NCBI GenBank assembly: GCA_963839285.1
Contig: CAWIUN010000020.1
Span: 924,449-988,448 of the forward strand
Length of the DNA stretch: 64,000 nucleotides
Direction of reading: 5' to 3'
Source: DASSSQ01 sp963839285
Lineage (GTDB): Bacteria > Actinomycetota > Thermoleophilia > Gaiellales > Gaiellaceae
Position numbers and translations under genes: made by a program. How positions within the stretch are numbered: the stretch's first letter is position 1; the number at the start of each line of letters is the position of its first letter. The notes under the pieces are model-generated. The model was given only the letters and a program-made list of their open reading frames with translations, did no database searches and was not told where the DNA came from. This document shows positions 63,064-64,000 of this stretch, piece by piece.

Positions 63064-63932
63064 ACAGGAAACGCCGTCAGCGCGACGAGCTCCCCGTCGA
63101 CGTGCAGCTCCGAGCCGAGCGCGTGGCGGCCGTGGAAGCGGCGCTCCTCGCCGGCGCCGACGGTGCCCTCGGCCCGCCGGGGCGCGACCTCGAGGCTGCG
63201 CAGGAGGCTCCGCAGGAACGCCTGCGGCAGCGGCGCCTCGACGGGACGCTCGACCGCCTCGAGCGCGTAGCCGCGGAGCAGCTTCGGGTAGAGGCCGGCG
63301 AAGACGTCGGAGCGGCCGACGTAGTCGAGGCAGGCGAAGCGGCCGCCGACGCAGACGATCGCGCCGCACTGGCCGTCCCGGCGCGGCAGGGCGCGGGCGT
63401 ACCCGTCGAGGGTGTGCCCGCGCGAGACGTACAGCTCCTCGGCGGCCTCGGTCGGCGAGTGGACGTCCATCCGCATCGACTTCGCGGCCACCTCCGACCA
63501 GACCTCGGCCTGGCCGCCGCCCTTGTGCCGGATCTGCCGCAGCTGCGGGTAGGCGGCGCGCGGCGCGGCGGCGAAGCTGCGCGTCCGGTACGACCAGCGG
63601 CCGCGCTCGACGCAGCTGACCGGCACCGGCAGCTTCGCGTGCGCGTCGACGAGGATCGTGCGGTCGAGGATCCGGTTCTGCTTCGCGCCGACGAGCTCCT
63701 CGCCCTCGTAGAGGAGGACGCGCTCGTCGAGCGGGTTCGAGATCTGGAGGCTCTGGACGATGCCGCCCTCGACCGCCTCCGTGACGAGGAGGCCGTGGGC
63801 GGCCGCTTCGTCGAGGCCGACGTAGGAGAGCCGCGGCTCGTCCGCGGCGAAGAGCGGGATCAGGGCGAGGCCGCCGAAGGACGCGGGATCGCCGAGCGTG
63901 AACGGGAGCGTGGAAGCAGCGGTTTCGGTCAT
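63060..63932 (-). CDS. ARPP-1-domain (DUF6569-like) protein
   Basis: 290 residues, intact. The start reads TLGDPASFGGLALIPLFAAD then LVTEAVEGGIVQSLQISNPL and RVLLYEGEELVGAKQNRILD, the ARPP-1 fold with a conserved E-G-E-x-L-x-G-x-x-Q-N-R motif. It is associated in many genomes with ADP-ribosyl and phosphatase-type genes, though its own activity is not known. GGGGGT precedes the ATG at 63932. The remaining 68 bases to the window edge hold nothing that I can support. Confidence 0.75.
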   Translation of the reverse strand: MTETAASTLPFTLGDPASFGGLALIPLFAADEPRLSYVGLDEAAAHGLLVTEAVEGGIVQSLQISNPLDERVLLYEGEELVGAKQNRILDRTILVDAHAKLPVPVSCVERGRWSYRTRSFAAAPRAAYPQLRQIRHKGGGQAEVWSEVAAKSMRMDVHSPTEAAEELYVSRGHTLDGYARALPRRDGQCGAIVCVGGRFACLDYVGRSDVFAGLYPKLLRGYALEAVERPVEAPLPQAFLRSLLRSLEVAPRRAEGTVGAGEERRFHGRHALGSELHVDGELVALTAFPV

Positions 63933-64000
63933 ACCCCCAGGTCGTGCAGGCCGAGGCGATCTCTTACGCGGACTGACACGCGTTGCGTCACCGGCTTAGG

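Noticed and set aside
1..64000. tRNA or rRNA genes
   Set aside because: I looked for tRNA-like GGTTCGAATCC/T-arm and acceptor patterns and for rRNA cores and found none that fold properly. A covariance search would be decisive.

Overview
The window comes from a very GC-rich, gene-dense bacterial chromosome. It has frequent GTG starts, many 4-base ATGA/GTGA overlaps, an F420-type LLM oxidoreductase and long runs of GAG/CTC/GCG codons. This fits Actinobacteriota, and Thermoleophilia (Solirubrobacterales/Gaiellales-like) is my best guess; that placement is inference. I saw no rRNA, tRNA, CRISPR array or transposase gene.

Region 1 (1-27 kb) is mostly housekeeping. It holds the start of lipoamide dehydrogenase and an E1-alpha/E1-beta/E2 2-oxoacid dehydrogenase operon. 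It also holds argR, pheST, a SpoU-type methyltransferase, the translation cluster thrS-infC-rpmI-rplT, a patatin-like lipase and an F420-type oxidoreductase. A three-gene 2-oxoacid:ferredoxin oxidoreductase operon closes the region.

Region 2 (27-44 kb) is envelope and signalling. It has a degenerate isochorismatase-fold protein anchored by two membrane helices. A predicted sortase carries an N-terminal thioester-like domain and Ig-like repeats, and is translationally coupled to an M23 peptidase. Then come a subtilase-GAF pair, an MFS carrier with a cyclic-nucleotide-binding-like domain, a sigma factor operon, a PAS/metallo-beta-lactamase pair, two secreted proteins and ubiX.

Region 3 (44-63 kb) looks like a genome-defence island. 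It contains a DUF3800 protein, a Phd/PIN toxin-antitoxin pair and a TM0106-type RecB nuclease-helicase. A PIN gene is coupled to an unusual fusion of a UPF0175-like antitoxin with a MUG-type DNA glycosylase. Last is a long operon read leftward: sigma factor, XRE-like regulator, ImmA/IrrE peptidase, YhaO-like nuclease, YhaN-like ATPase, DNA methyltransferase, then a type III-like restriction helicase-nuclease. A small toxin-antitoxin-like pair sits on the opposite strand between methyltransferase and restriction gene. The members plausibly sense, modify and degrade foreign DNA, but that joint role is inference.

Two global features matter for reading the annotation. (a) Many genes carry single-base frameshifts, usually a +1 C or G. 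They are densest in pheT, pheS, the TM0106 gene, the restriction gene and the methyltransferase gene. Because pheST is essential these are probably consensus errors, so coordinates of such genes span the whole gene although the frame breaks inside. (b) At least ten genes have a -10-like hexamer (TANNNT or GATANT) ending exactly six bases before the start codon, which predicts leaderless transcription.
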